A stretch of DNA of 64,000 nt from Streptomyces sp. DSM 15324 (GTDB taxonomy: Bacteria; Actinomycetota; Actinomycetes; Streptomycetales; Streptomycetaceae), in NCBI RefSeq assembly GCF_001514285.1, contig NZ_KQ949025.1, positions 499,571-563,570 on the forward strand, in the 5' to 3' direction. The notes under the pieces were generated by a model. That model was not told the DNA's origin, made no database searches, and was given only the letters and a program-made list of their open reading frames with translations. Numbering within the stretch: position 1 is the first letter of the stretch; every line of letters begins with the position of its first letter. The position numbers and the translations under genes were made by a program. Positions 7,404 to 16,774 of this stretch are shown here, one piece after another.

Positions 7404-9818
7404 CTAGTTGACCTCCGACATCTCGGCCAGTTCCACGTCGTACACCAGCGGCTCGTCGGCGACCGTCACCTGGCGGGCCTGGGTGGTGTACGACGCCGCC
7501 GTCGTCGACAGCAGATAGGTGCCCGGCTCCGGGACGGAGAGGATGTAGGAGCCGTCGGCCAGCGAGGTCACCCGGTCCAGCGGGCGGCCGCCCTTGGACA
7601 GCAGGGCCACCGTGGCGTGCTCCACCGGATCGCCGGAGACGTCGCGGACGAAGCCGTGGACGACCGTCGCGGGACCGTCCGACGGGCCGGCGGAGGCGGT
7701 GGCGTCCTCCTCCTTCGGCTCGACCGCGAGATGCGGCAGCCGCTTCTCCAGCCAGGCGGGCAGCCACCAGTTGGAGGCGCCCAGCAGGTGCATCGCGGCC
7801 GGCACCAGCGCCGTACGCAGGACGAACGCGTCGAGGGCGACGGCCGCGGCGAGGCCCACGCCGGCCATGGCCGCGCCCGAGTCCCCGCTGAGGACGAACG
7901 CGAGGAACACACAGACCATGATCAGGGCGGCGGAGTTGATGACCCGGCTGGTCTCGGCGAGGCCCACGCGCACCGCGCGCGCGTTGTCGCGCGTGTGCAC
8001 CCACTCCTCGTGCATCCGGCTGACCAGGAACACCTGGTAGTCCATCGACAGGCCGAACAGCAGGGACAGCATGATGACCGGCAGGAAGGCGTTGATCGGC
8101 CCCTCCTTGCCGAGCCCGAGCAGCTCCAGGCCCCAGCCCCACTGGAAGACGGCGACCAGGACGCCGAAGGAGGCGGCGGCCGCGATCAGGTTCATCAGGG
8201 CGGCGGTCAGCGGCACCACCAGGGAGCGGAAGGCGATCAGCAGGAGCAGGAAGCCCAGTCCGATGATCGTCCCGATGAAGAGCGGCAGCCGGTCGCCGGT
8301 GACGGTCGCGAAGTCCTTGGAGACCGCCGTGACCCCGCCGACATGCGCCTTCACCCCCGCCGCGGGGATGACGTCGTCGCGCAGCCGGTCGATGAGGGTG
8401 TCCGTCTCCCGCGACTGGGGCGAGGTCGCGGGGACGACCTGGATGACGGTGACGCCCCCCGCGGGCGGCAGCGCGGCCGCCTGCGCCACGCCCGGCGCGT
8501 CCTCGATGCCCCGGACGAGCGCGGTGGTGTCGGTGCCCTCCACGACGACCTGGAGCGGGCCGTTGAAGCCCGGTCCGAAGCCCTCGGCGAGCAGGTCGTA
8601 GGCCTTGCGGGTGGTGGTGGAGGTGTCGTTGTTGCCCTGGTCGGTGGCGCCGAGGTGCAGCGAGAGCACCGGCACCGCGAGGACGGCCATGACGACCAGC
8701 GCGAGCGCGGCGACCGTCCGGGGGCGGCGCTGCACCTGAGCCGACCAGCGGACCGCGGGGCCGCTCGTCCGCTCCTCCTCCGGGCCCTCGGCGGCGAGGC
8801 GCCGCCGCTGCTTACGGCTGAGCACCCGCGGGCCGAGGAAGCCGAGCAGGGCCGGCAGCAGGGTGGTGGCGGCGAGGACGCTGAGGACGACCGTCAGCGA
8901 GGTGCCGACGACCACGCCTTCCAGGAAGCGCAGGTCCGTCACCAGCATGCCGGCCAGGGCGATGCAGACCGTGCCGCCCGCGAACAGCACCGCGCGGCCG
9001 GAGGTGTTGAGGGCGGTGACCGCCGACTCCTCCGGTGCGACGCCGCGCAGGAGGCCCTTGCGGTGGCGGGTGACGATGAACAGCGCGTAGTCGATGCCGA
9101 CGCCGAGACCGATCAGGGACGACAGCAGCGGCGCCAGGTCGGGAATGTCGGTGACATGGCTGAGCAACTGGGTCGAGAACAGTCCGGTGCCCACGCCGAA
9201 GACCGCCACGGCGAGCGGCAGCAGCATCGCGAAGAGCGAGCCGAAGGCGAGGAACAGCACGATCGCCGCGGCGACCAGACCGACCATCTCGGCGAGGCCG
9301 GTGGGAGGTTCCTGGACGCGCTGGATGGCCTGACCGCCCAGTTCGACCTCCAGGCCGGCGCGCCCGGCGTCCCGCGCCGTGTCAACGACGTCCTGGACGA
9401 GTTCCTTGGGCACCGCGTTCGCCTGGTCGGCGAAGGTGATCTGGGCGTAGGCGATGCGGCCGTCCCGGCTGATCTGCCCCGCGCCCCGCTCACCGGCGTA
9501 GGGGCTGGTGACCCCGCCGACGCCCTTCATGTCCGCGATCCGCTCCAGCGCGGGCTGGATCCGGTCTCGCACGTCCCGGTCGCGGACGCTGCCCCCGTCG
9601 ACCTTCCAGACGACGGTGTCGGTGTCGCCCGCGCGCGCGGGGAACGCCTTCTCCATCAGGTCGTACGCCTTCTTGGAGTCCGTGTCGGGGAGGGAGAACA
9701 CGTTCGCGTAGTCCGTGCCCGCCGTCGTGGCCGAGAACCCCAGCCCGAACAACGTCCCCACCCACAGCAACAGGACCACCAGCCGATGCCGGTAGCACCA
9801 GCGTGCCAATGCCGCCAC
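7404..9818 (-). CDS. MMPL/RND family transporter with C-terminal carboxypeptidase-regulatory-like domain
   Basis: 804 residues. Two repeats of one plus five membrane helices around large extracytoplasmic loops fit MMPL; helix-4 type motifs include GLGVGIDYALFIVTRHR and LLFGLSMDYQVFLVSRMHEEW. After the last helix a cytosolic stretch leads to an about 85-residue domain, VHGFVRDVSGDPVEHATV to the end, with the beta-sandwich pattern of CarboxypepD_reg (DGSYILSVPEPGTYLL). Such a fusion is uncommon in MMPL proteins. GTG 9818 has TGAGGAG upstream. It likely exports a lipid or hydrophobic compound; the substrate is unknown. It is divergent from the two-component system at 9979. Confidence 0.9.
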   Translation of the reverse strand: MAALARWCYRHRLVVLLLWVGTLFGLGFSATTAGTDYANVFSLPDTDSKKAYDLMEKAFPARAGDTDTVVWKVDGGSVRDRDVRDRIQPALERIADMKGVGGVTSPYAGERGAGQISRDGRIAYAQITFADQANAVPKELVQDVVDTARDAGRAGLEVELGGQAIQRVQEPPTGLAEMVGLVAAAIVLFLAFGSLFAMLLPLAVAVFGVGTGLFSTQLLSHVTDIPDLAPLLSSLIGLGVGIDYALFIVTRHRKGLLRGVAPEESAVTALNTSGRAVLFAGGTVCIALAGMLVTDLRFLEGVVVGTSLTVVLSVLAATTLLPALLGFLGPRVLSRKQRRRLAAEGPEEERTSGPAVRWSAQVQRRPRTVAALALVVMAVLAVPVLSLHLGATDQGNNDTSTTTRKAYDLLAEGFGPGFNGPLQVVVEGTDTTALVRGIEDAPGVAQAAALPPAGGVTVIQVVPATSPQSRETDTLIDRLRDDVIPAAGVKAHVGGVTAVSKDFATVTGDRLPLFIGTIIGLGFLLLLIAFRSLVVPLTAALMNLIAAAASFGVLVAVFQWGWGLELLGLGKEGPINAFLPVIMLSLLFGLSMDYQVFLVSRMHEEWVHTRDNARAVRVGLAETSRVINSAALIMVCVFLAFVLSGDSGAAMAGVGLAAAVALDAFVLRTALVPAAMHLLGASNWWLPAWLEKRLPHLAVEPKEEDATASAGPSDGPATVVHGFVRDVSGDPVEHATVALLSKGGRPLDRVTSLADGSYILSVPEPGTYLLSTTAASYTTQARQVTVADEPLVYDVELAEMSEVN

Positions 9819-9966
9819 GATGCGCAACTCCTCACTCAACGGTCGACGGATCCCCCGGGTCCTGGACCCAAGCATCCGGTGCGGCGCGCACCCGGGGACA
9901 TCGCAGGCCCATGACTCTCAAGGAACTCCAAAGGGGGGAACCGGCCCGGTCGCCGCCGGGGCCACC

Positions 9967-9981
9967 GATACTGGGGGCATG
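9967..9981 (+). promoter_or_regulatory. Possible leaderless promoter of the response regulator
   Basis: GATACT at 9967-9972 is exactly 6 bases before ATG 9979, the spacing expected if transcription begins at the ATG. The run of G between them could instead be a poor ribosome site. Confidence 0.4.
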
Positions 9982-10668
9982 TCGACCGCCCCCGGCACCG
10001 TGCTGGTCGTGGAGGACGAGCCGAGCATCGCGGACGTCCTCGCCATCGCGCTGCGCTACCACCGCTTCGAGGTCATGACCGCGGGCACGGTCCGCGAGGC
10101 CCTCGCCCTCGCCGACCGCACCCGTCCCGACGTCGCGCTGCTCGACGTGATGCTGCCCGACGGCGACGGCCGGGCGCTCGGGCGGGAACTGCGCGGGCGG
10201 CGGCCGGATCTGGCACTGGTGTTCCTCACCGCGCGCGACGCACCGGCCGAGATCGTCGGCGCGCTCGGCTTCGGGGACGACTACGTCACCAAGCCGTTCG
10301 ACATCGACGTGGTGATCGCCAGGATCACCGCGGTACTGCGCCGCACCCGCCCGGCGGACGTCCTGCCGCAGCGCCCCCCGCTGCGCTACGGCGACCTGGA
10401 GCTGGACGAGACGACGTACAGCGTGCACCGCGCGGGCCGCTCGGTGGAGCTGACCCCGACGGAGTACGCGCTGCTGCGCTTCCTGGTGCGCAACGGCGGC
10501 CGGATCGTGCCCAAGGAGCAACTCCTGCGCCATGTCTGGCAGTACGAGCACACCCCGCCGGAGTCGACGGTGGTCGAGACGTACATCAGCTATCTGCGGC
10601 GCAAGCTGGACACGCTGGGCCCGCCGGTGATCACCACCCGGCGGGGCGTGGGGTACGGGCTGGCATGA
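9979..10668 (+). CDS. OmpR/PhoB family response regulator
   Basis: 229 residues. The receiver domain has the acidic pair in VVEDEPS, phosphoacceptor D56 in DVALLDVMLPDGDGR and the conserved Lys in YVTKPF. The winged-helix output domain (about 130-229) shows VELTPTEYALLRFL and YISYLRRKLD. It overlaps the kinase start by 4 bases (ATGA), a classic coupled two-component operon. Adjacent and divergent is the MMPL exporter, a plausible target. Confidence 0.95.
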   Translation: MSTAPGTVLVVEDEPSIADVLAIALRYHRFEVMTAGTVREALALADRTRPDVALLDVMLPDGDGRALGRELRGRRPDLALVFLTARDAPAEIVGALGFGDDYVTKPFDIDVVIARITAVLRRTRPADVLPQRPPLRYGDLELDETTYSVHRAGRSVELTPTEYALLRFLVRNGGRIVPKEQLLRHVWQYEHTPPESTVVETYISYLRRKLDTLGPPVITTRRGVGYGLA

Positions 10669-12122
10669 GGACGGCGCGGGCCCTGCGGTGCGGGCGGGGC
10701 ATGCACTCGCTGCGGGTGAAGCTGACGCTGGCGAACGTGGCGCTGCTGGCGATCGGGATCGTCACGGCGACCGCGGTGAGCCTGATGGGCATGCGGCACT
10801 ACCTGCTGGCCCAGGTCGACAGCGAGCTGGTCAAGACCCGGGACTCGATCGCCGGTACGGGGCTCACCCTGCGCGCGCTGGACTCGCTGTCGGCGCTGAG
10901 CTTCCTGCGCGACCGGATGGCGCCCGGGGAGGGCGGCGCGGAGTCCGCGGCGGACACCGTGTTCACCGCCGTGGACGCGACCGGCCGGGCCGTGTCGCTC
11001 TTCGGTGTGCCGCCCACCGCCGCCCAGAGCGATCTCGCCGAGGCGGTGCGCGACCCGCACGCGCTCACCGCGGCCCGCGACCCGGGCGACCTGAGCATGC
11101 GCGGTGCGTCGTACCGGGTCACGGCCACCCGGCTCGGGGACGGCACCTACGTCCTGATGGCGACCTCCACCGAGGCCCTCCACCAGGGCATCGCCAAGGC
11201 GCTCCGGCTCGATCTCACCGTCGGGACCCTGCTGCTGGCGCTCCTCGCCTGTCTGACGCTGTTCAGCGTGCGGCGGCGGATGCGGCCGCTGGAGGACATG
11301 GTGGAGACGTCGTCGGCGATCGCGGAGGGCGATCTGACCCGCCGGGTGCCCTCCAGCCGGGAGACCAGCCTGGAGGTGGAGCAGCTGCGGCTCGCCCTGA
11401 ACTCCATGCTCCAGCAGGTGGAGGCGGCGTACCTCACGCGCGAGCGCAGCGCGGGCCAGCTGCGCCGGTTCGTCGCCGACGCCTCGCACGAGCTGCGCAC
11501 CCCGCTGTCGGCGATCCGCGGCTATCTCCAGCTGTACGACCAGGGGATGCTGCGCGAGCCGGAGGAGCGCAGACGGGCCTGGGACCGGATGAACGGCGAG
11601 GTGGACCGGATGGGCCGGCTCGTCGACGAACTGCTCATGCTGGCCCGGCTGGACCAGCGGCCCGAGCTGCGGCTGCGGAACGTGGACGTGAGCCGGCTGG
11701 TGCGGGACGCGGCCGAGGACCTGCGGGCGCAGCAGCCCGACCGGCCCGTCACGGTCCACGCGGACGGCGCGCTGCTGGTGCGGGCCGACGAGTCGGGGCT
11801 GCGGCAGGTCCTGGGCAATCTGGTGGCCAACGTCCGCACGCACACGCCCGCGGAGGTCCCGGTGCGGCTCGGGGTGGAGCGCACGGACGGGATCGTACGG
11901 CTGTCGGTGCGGGACGAGGGACCGGGCCTCGCGGCGGAGGACGCGGCGCGGGTCTTCGACCGCTTCTTCCGGGCGGGCGGCGGCGCGGGCAGCGGCCTGG
12001 GCCTGGCGATCGTGCAGGGGCTGGTCCGGGCCCACGGCGGCGAGGTGAACATCCACACGGCACCGGGCGAGGGCCTCGACGTGACGGTGGAACTCCCGTC
12101 CCGCCCGATGACCTGCGTCTGA
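10665..12122 (+). CDS. Sensor histidine kinase
   Basis: 485 residues. A membrane helix near residues 22-44, an extracytoplasmic sensor region, a second helix near 185-203 and a HAMP region (RRRMRPLEDMVET onward) lead to the dimerisation domain with H275 in SHELRTPLSAIRGYL. The ATPase domain has the N box around NLVANVRTHTP, DEGPG, and a GSGLGLAIVQ G2 box. ATG 10665 overlaps the regulator stop; a second Met 12 codons on is possible. The signal is unknown. Confidence 0.95.
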   Translation: MRTARALRCGRGMHSLRVKLTLANVALLAIGIVTATAVSLMGMRHYLLAQVDSELVKTRDSIAGTGLTLRALDSLSALSFLRDRMAPGEGGAESAADTVFTAVDATGRAVSLFGVPPTAAQSDLAEAVRDPHALTAARDPGDLSMRGASYRVTATRLGDGTYVLMATSTEALHQGIAKALRLDLTVGTLLLALLACLTLFSVRRRMRPLEDMVETSSAIAEGDLTRRVPSSRETSLEVEQLRLALNSMLQQVEAAYLTRERSAGQLRRFVADASHELRTPLSAIRGYLQLYDQGMLREPEERRRAWDRMNGEVDRMGRLVDELLMLARLDQRPELRLRNVDVSRLVRDAAEDLRAQQPDRPVTVHADGALLVRADESGLRQVLGNLVANVRTHTPAEVPVRLGVERTDGIVRLSVRDEGPGLAAEDAARVFDRFFRAGGGAGSGLGLAIVQGLVRAHGGEVNIHTAPGEGLDVTVELPSRPMTCV

Positions 12123-12164
12123 CTGCCGGGGGCCGGGGTCCGGGGTCGGCCGGCGGGGGGCGGG

Positions 12165-12569
12165 TTAGGCGGTCGTCGCCAGGATCAGGGCCCATACCGT
12201 CTTGCCGTGGTGGCCTCTGCTCCATACGCCCCACGTGGTGGCGAGGTGTGCCACCAGGTGCAGGCCGCGGCCGTGTTCCTCCCACTCGCCGACCGCCCGG
12301 GGGCGGGGTTCCCGGCGGTCCTCGTCGGAGACCTCGATCAGACAGGAGCCGTCCGCGAGTGCGGTGACCGCCACCTCGAACTCCCGCTCGCGCAGGGGTC
12401 CGTGGCGGATGACGTTGGTGGCCAGCTCGGACACCACGAGGACCGCGTCGGTGACCGCCCGGTCGTCGGGGCCGTGCCCCCAGTCGGCCAGATGGTCCCG
12501 CACCCGGCGCCGGGCCAGCCCGACGGACGCCGGATGCCGGGGCAGCCGGAAGGAGTTGCGTCTCAGCAC
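12165..12569 (-). CDS. RsbW-like ATP-binding (anti-sigma kinase type) protein
   Basis: 134 residues of HATPase_c_2: SELATNVIRHG is the N box, VSDEDRREPRP the region of the G1 box, and EEHGRGLHLVAHLATTWGV the G2 box. Dozens of such stand-alone proteins exist in Streptomyces, some regulating sigma factors with anti-sigma antagonists, most unassigned. GTG 12569 has GAGGAG upstream. No sigma or antagonist gene is adjacent. Confidence 0.88.
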   Translation of the reverse strand: MLRRNSFRLPRHPASVGLARRRVRDHLADWGHGPDDRAVTDAVLVVSELATNVIRHGPLREREFEVAVTALADGSCLIEVSDEDRREPRPRAVGEWEEHGRGLHLVAHLATTWGVWSRGHHGKTVWALILATTA

Positions 12570-12782
12570 GTCTGCTCCTCACCCCGCGCGCGGCTCCGTC
12601 ACATCGCACCCCGACGGGTGACTGCCCGCGCGGGTGGGGACGCATGCCCGAACGGACCGGATCCGCGTGGCGGGACCGGCCCTCGGGCTACTGCTGCGTC
12701 GGGTGGGTCCGGGGGGTCAGATCCAGTCCAGGGACCACAGACGGAACACGCCATTGCCGTCGGCGAGGTAGCGGCCGCCGCC

Positions 12783-14267
12783 TCACGCCTGACGGGACGC
12801 CAGTTCGATCACCGTGATGTCCGAGGGCGCGCCCACGCGGGTGGGCGGCCCCCAGGCGCCGGCGCCCCGGGAGACGTAGAGCTGGGTGTCGCCGTAGCGG
12901 TCCAGGCCGGCCAGGGTCGGGTTCGCCGCCTCGGCGATCAGGTTGCCGGGGAAGAGCTGCCCGCCGTGGGTGTGGCCGGAGAGCTGGAGGTCGACGCCGT
13001 GGCGTGCGGCGTCGTGGATCTGGACGGGCTGGTGGGCCAGGAGCACGCACGCGCGTGTGGTGTCCCGGCCGCCGAGGGCCTTGCCGAAGTCGGGGCCCTG
13101 GCCCTCGCTCTGTCCCGCGATGTCGTTGACGCCGGCCAGGTCGAACCAGGGGAGTTCGGTGCGCTCGTTCTCCAGGGGGTCGATCCCGAGGCGGCGGACC
13201 TCCTCGACCCATTGGGCGGCGCCGGAGAAGTACTCGTGGTTGCCGGTGACGAAGAAGCTGCCGTGCCGGGCCCGCAGCCGGGCGAGCGGGGCGGCCGCCG
13301 GACCCAGGTCCTTCACACTGCCGTCGACGAGGTCGCCGACGACGGCGATCAGGTCGGGCTGGGTGCCGTTGATCGTGTCGACGACCTTCTGCGCGAAGCC
13401 CCGGCCGAGCACCGGTCCGAGGTGGATGTCGCTGACGACCGCGATCCGGTAGCCGTGGGCGGCGCGCGGAAGCTTGGCCAGCGGGACGGTGACCCGCTTC
13501 ACCTTCGGACCGCGCAGCACCCCGTAGGTACCGGCGCCGACGGTCCCCACCGCCACCGCGGCGGCCGCGCCGCCGACCACCCGCGAGACGAACAGCCGCC
13601 GCGAGGGGCCACGGGTTTCGTCCCCTCCGACACCGGAACGCGACTTCGCCGCCTCCACCCGACCACCGGGCGCACCCGCCTGCCCGTCCGGCGCACCCGC
13701 AAGCCCGGCCGCCGCGTCAGGCCGCCCCGCTTCGGCGTCCGTCCGGTCGGCCGGTGTGTCGCCCTGTACGGCACGTGAGCCCTGGGCGGCGCGTGAGCCC
13801 TGGGCGGCCGGGGCCGGCCGGTCGGCTTGTGGGCCCTGGGCGGCCGGGTCCGCATCCTGCTCCGGGACCGCTTCCTGCTCCGGCTCCCCTTCCCGCTCCT
13901 GCTCCGGCTCGCGCGTCGGCCCCGGCGTCGGCCGCCCCGTGTGGGCCCGTCGGTCCAGGAAGCGGCGCAGCAGCGGTCGTACGAACTCGCCCGCGACGAC
14001 CCCCAGCAGCAGGTAGATCGACAGGGCGAGCCACAGGAAGCCCGGCCAGGCCAGGGTGCGCTGGAGCCAGAAGGGGGCGCCGGTGCGCTCCGCGACGAGG
14101 GCGCCGATCGCCAGGGCCCAGCCGCCCGCGATCAGTACGGCGCCGCCGCGGCGCACCCGGCCGGGGCCGCGGGTGGTGTCCCGGAAGAGCCTGCGCCACA
14201 GGTACCAGTTGGCGCCGACGACGACCGCGAGGACGAGCAGCGCGAGCAGCGCGAAGAGGATCACCAT
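12783..14267 (-). CDS. Membrane-anchored metallophosphoesterase
   Basis: 494 residues. Three hydrophobic helices (about 2-25, 43-62, 72-95) are followed by a long Gln/Ala/Pro/Glu-rich linker, then RRLFVSRVVGGAAAAVAVGTVG, another possible membrane segment, and a calcineurin-like domain. Metal-binding motifs are visible: VVSDIHLG, VVGDLVDG, GNHEYF, LLAHQP and LSGHTHGGQLFPG. YaeI-like enzymes of this layout act on phospholipid or UDP-sugar headgroups outside the membrane; the substrate here is unknown. It lies 3 bases downstream of the SCO4848-family gene and is cotranscribed with it. Confidence 0.9.
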   Translation of the reverse strand: MVILFALLALLVLAVVVGANWYLWRRLFRDTTRGPGRVRRGGAVLIAGGWALAIGALVAERTGAPFWLQRTLAWPGFLWLALSIYLLLGVVAGEFVRPLLRRFLDRRAHTGRPTPGPTREPEQEREGEPEQEAVPEQDADPAAQGPQADRPAPAAQGSRAAQGSRAVQGDTPADRTDAEAGRPDAAAGLAGAPDGQAGAPGGRVEAAKSRSGVGGDETRGPSRRLFVSRVVGGAAAAVAVGTVGAGTYGVLRGPKVKRVTVPLAKLPRAAHGYRIAVVSDIHLGPVLGRGFAQKVVDTINGTQPDLIAVVGDLVDGSVKDLGPAAAPLARLRARHGSFFVTGNHEYFSGAAQWVEEVRRLGIDPLENERTELPWFDLAGVNDIAGQSEGQGPDFGKALGGRDTTRACVLLAHQPVQIHDAARHGVDLQLSGHTHGGQLFPGNLIAEAANPTLAGLDRYGDTQLYVSRGAGAWGPPTRVGAPSDITVIELASRQA

Positions 14268-14270
14268 CGG

Positions 14271-14510
14271 CTATGACGTCCGGCGCAGTGCGCGCAGACC
14301 GCGCAACCCGATGACACCGATGGCCGTCCCCAATACGAAGGAGACGACGGCGAGCGTCAGGTGCACCCAGAAGTAGGCGGTGGGGTGCCCGTCGTCGAAG
14401 GCGAGACCACTGCCGTCCTTGACCAGATTCTTGACGAAAGTGACCCAGATGAACCAGCTCCACACCCCGAAGGCGAGCAGGAACCAGGACACGGGGCGGC
14501 TGAGCTTCAT
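14271..14510 (-). CDS. SCO4848 family membrane protein
   Basis: 79 residues with two membrane helices (about 6-24 and 47-67) and WSWFIWVTFVKNLVKDG between them. This matches the small conserved actinobacterial family named after S. coelicolor SCO4848; function unknown. No ribosome site precedes ATG 14510; instead a -10-like GATACT lies exactly 6 bases upstream on the minus strand (14517-14522), so the message may be leaderless. It leads into the metallophosphoesterase. Confidence 0.88.
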   Translation of the reverse strand: MKLSRPVSWFLLAFGVWSWFIWVTFVKNLVKDGSGLAFDDGHPTAYFWVHLTLAVVSFVLGTAIGVIGLRGLRALRRTS

Positions 14511-14516
14511 GGGTTC

Positions 14517-14522
14517 AGTATC
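14517..14522 (-). promoter_or_regulatory. Possible leaderless -10 of the SCO4848-family gene
   Basis: GATACT on the minus strand followed by 6 bases (GAACCC) and ATG. The same hexamer and spacing occur before the response regulator at 9979. Confidence 0.45.
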
Positions 14523-14601
14523 GCCGTCGGGTGTCCGGTTCGATGACCGGGGTGGGGAGGGTGGCGGGACTTCCCGGCGCCCGACCGGTACGTTCTCCGT
14601 C

Positions 14602-15903
14602 GTGCCCGCACCCATGAAGCAGACCGTCAGGCGATCCCTGCTGGTCACCGCAGCGTCCCTCACCTCCCTCGCGCTTTCCGCGCCCGTCTCCCCCGCCGCG
14701 CCGAAACCGTCCCCCGCCACGAGCCCGTCCCCCTCGGCCACTCCCCCGGCGACCATGTCCACGGTCGGCGGCGCCCGGCTCGGGCAGGCCGGGACGCAGG
14801 TGGCGCTCGCCGGGGGCGCGCCGGTGGTGCCGAAGGACCTCACCGCGCGGTCGTGGATCGTCGCTGACGCCGAGTCGGGCGAGGTGCTGGCGGCGCACAA
14901 CGCGCACTGGCGGCTGCCCCCGGCGAGCACGATGAAGATGCTGTTCGCGGACACCGTGCTGCCGAAGTTCCCGAGGACCACCCAGCACAAGGTGGTGCCG
15001 AAGGACCTGGAGGGCATCGGGGCGGGCTCCAGCCTGGTGGGGATAAAGGAGAACGAGACGTACTCGGTGCACGATCTGTGGCTGGGCGTGTTCCTGCGCT
15101 CCGGCAACGACGCCGTGCACGTGCTGTCGTCGATGAACGGCGGGGTCGCGGGCACGGTCAAGGAGATGAACGGGCACGCCGAGGAGCTCCAGGCCCTCGA
15201 CACGCACGTGGTCTCCCCCGACGGCTACGACGCGCCCGGTCAGGTGTCCTCCGCGTACGACCTGACGCTGATCGCGCGGTCGGGGCTGCAGAAGAAGGAC
15301 TTCCGGGAGTACTGCTCGACCGTCTCGGCCAAGTTCCCCGGCGAGACGAAGAAGAACAAGAAGGGCAAGAAGGTCCGGGGGACCTTCGAGATCCAGAACA
15401 CCAACCGGCTGCTGGCCGGCGACTACGACATCGCGCAGTACCCGGGCATCGCGGGGGTGAAGAACGGCAACACGACCAACGCGGGCGCGACCTTCACGGG
15501 GGTGGCCGAGCGGAACGGGCGGGTGCTCCTCGTCACCGTGATGAACCCGGAGAAGAGCGACCACAACGAGGTCTACAAGGAGACGGCCAAGCTGTTCGAC
15601 TGGGGTTTCGCGGCGGCCGGGAAGGTGACGCCGGTGGGCGAGCTGGTCCCGCCGCGGGGGGCGGCTCCCAGCGCGCAGGCCAGTGCGCAGCCGGGCGCGA
15701 ACCCGTCCGCCGGCGCCTCCTCGGGCGCCTCCCGGGGCGGCACCTCGCAGCAGCCGGTGGCGAGCGCGGTGGCCGACGACGGCGCGCGCGGCATGTGGAC
15801 CGCGCTGGGCATCACCGGCGGGGCGCTGGTGCTGCTGGCCGCCGGGGCCTACGTCGTCAACCGCCGCTGGCCCCTCCCGGATCTGGTACGCCGTCGCCGC
15901 TGA
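14602..15903 (+). CDS. D-alanyl-D-alanine carboxypeptidase (SxxK, peptidase S11)
   Basis: 433 residues. A signal peptide (MPAPMKQTVRRSLLVTAAS...ALSAPVSPAA region) is followed by a Ser/Pro-rich stretch and the catalytic domain. S109-T-M-K112 is the nucleophile box, RSGND the SxN box and VKNGNTTN the third box, with KNG where KTG is usual. A Ser/Ala/Gly linker and one C-terminal helix with RRRR at the end anchor it to the membrane. It trims peptidoglycan pentapeptides outside the cell. GTG 14602 or ATG 14614 are possible starts. Its last 47 bases overlap the convergent YihY gene. Confidence 0.92.
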   Translation: MPAPMKQTVRRSLLVTAASLTSLALSAPVSPAAPKPSPATSPSPSATPPATMSTVGGARLGQAGTQVALAGGAPVVPKDLTARSWIVADAESGEVLAAHNAHWRLPPASTMKMLFADTVLPKFPRTTQHKVVPKDLEGIGAGSSLVGIKENETYSVHDLWLGVFLRSGNDAVHVLSSMNGGVAGTVKEMNGHAEELQALDTHVVSPDGYDAPGQVSSAYDLTLIARSGLQKKDFREYCSTVSAKFPGETKKNKKGKKVRGTFEIQNTNRLLAGDYDIAQYPGIAGVKNGNTTNAGATFTGVAERNGRVLLVTVMNPEKSDHNEVYKETAKLFDWGFAAAGKVTPVGELVPPRGAAPSAQASAQPGANPSAGASSGASRGGTSQQPVASAVADDGARGMWTALGITGGALVLLAAGAYVVNRRWPLPDLVRRRR

Positions 15904-16774
15904 CGTCTTCGTCGAACGCACTGTCGGGTGCGCTGCCCGTGGCGGTCCAGGCGGCGCTGTACAGGACCAGTTTCGAGGTGAGGTTGATCCACAGGAGCAG
16001 GGCGATGGGGACGCCGAAGGCGCCGTACATGCTCTTGCCCGCCACGTTCTGCAGATAGCCGCTGAGCAGCAGTTTGAGCAGTTCGAAGCCGACCGCGCCG
16101 ATCAGCGCGGCGACGATCAGGCGGCGGCGGGTGGGCTCGACGCCCGGCAGCAGGGTGAGGACGTAGAGGAGGAGCAGGAAGTCGGCGAGGACGGCGATGG
16201 TGAAGGCGGCGATCCGCAGCAGGATGCCGTCCCAGCCCGCCTTGTCGATGCCGAGCGCGTCGGTGATCCGGCCGACCAGGGCGGAGGCCACGGTGGAGAT
16301 GGCGAGGGTGACCAGGACCGCGCCGCCGAGCCCGACCAGGATGCCCGCGTCCTTGCCCTTGCTCAGGATCGGGTTCTCCTCCTGGTCGGGCAGCTCCCAC
16401 ACCGCCCGCAGACAGTCCCGCATCTGACCGACCCAGCCGATGCCCGTGAGCAGCAGCAGGGCGCCGGCGATGAGGCCGACCGTGCCGGAGTTCTGCACGA
16501 GGTCGTGGATGTCGAGCTGGTCGGAGATGCCGGGGACCTGGTCGGCGATCTTGTTCTGGAGTTCCTGCTGCCGGGACTCGCTGAGGGTGGCGGCAGCGAT
16601 CGCGGCGGCCAGGGTGAGCAGCGGGAACAGCGCGACGAAGCTGATGAACGTCATGGCGGCGGCGAGCCGGGTCCATTTCACCCGGTCCAGACGTTCGTAC
16701 GACCGCCACGCGTGCGTGGCCATGAGGCGGGTGACCCACGGCCCGATGCCGGGAAGCTGCTTCAGCCAGTCCAT
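15857..16774 (-). CDS. YihY/BrkB family inner-membrane protein
   Basis: 305 residues with six predicted helices: one near 40-65 (AAAMTFISFVALFPLLTLAAA), then pairs covering GLIAGALLLLTGIGWVGQ, GILVGLGGAVLVTLAIS, and the C-terminal YGAFGVPIALLLWINLTSKLVLYSAAW signature read in parts. Once misnamed ribonuclease BN; it is a membrane protein of unknown role. ATG 16774 follows GGAG; upstream in-frame codons are Arg-rich and unlike the family. It overlaps the convergent carboxypeptidase gene tail to tail. Confidence 0.9.
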   Translation of the reverse strand: MDWLKQLPGIGPWVTRLMATHAWRSYERLDRVKWTRLAAAMTFISFVALFPLLTLAAAIAAATLSESRQQELQNKIADQVPGISDQLDIHDLVQNSGTVGLIAGALLLLTGIGWVGQMRDCLRAVWELPDQEENPILSKGKDAGILVGLGGAVLVTLAISTVASALVGRITDALGIDKAGWDGILLRIAAFTIAVLADFLLLLYVLTLLPGVEPTRRRLIVAALIGAVGFELLKLLLSGYLQNVAGKSMYGAFGVPIALLLWINLTSKLVLYSAAWTATGSAPDSAFDEDVSGDGVPDPGGASGG

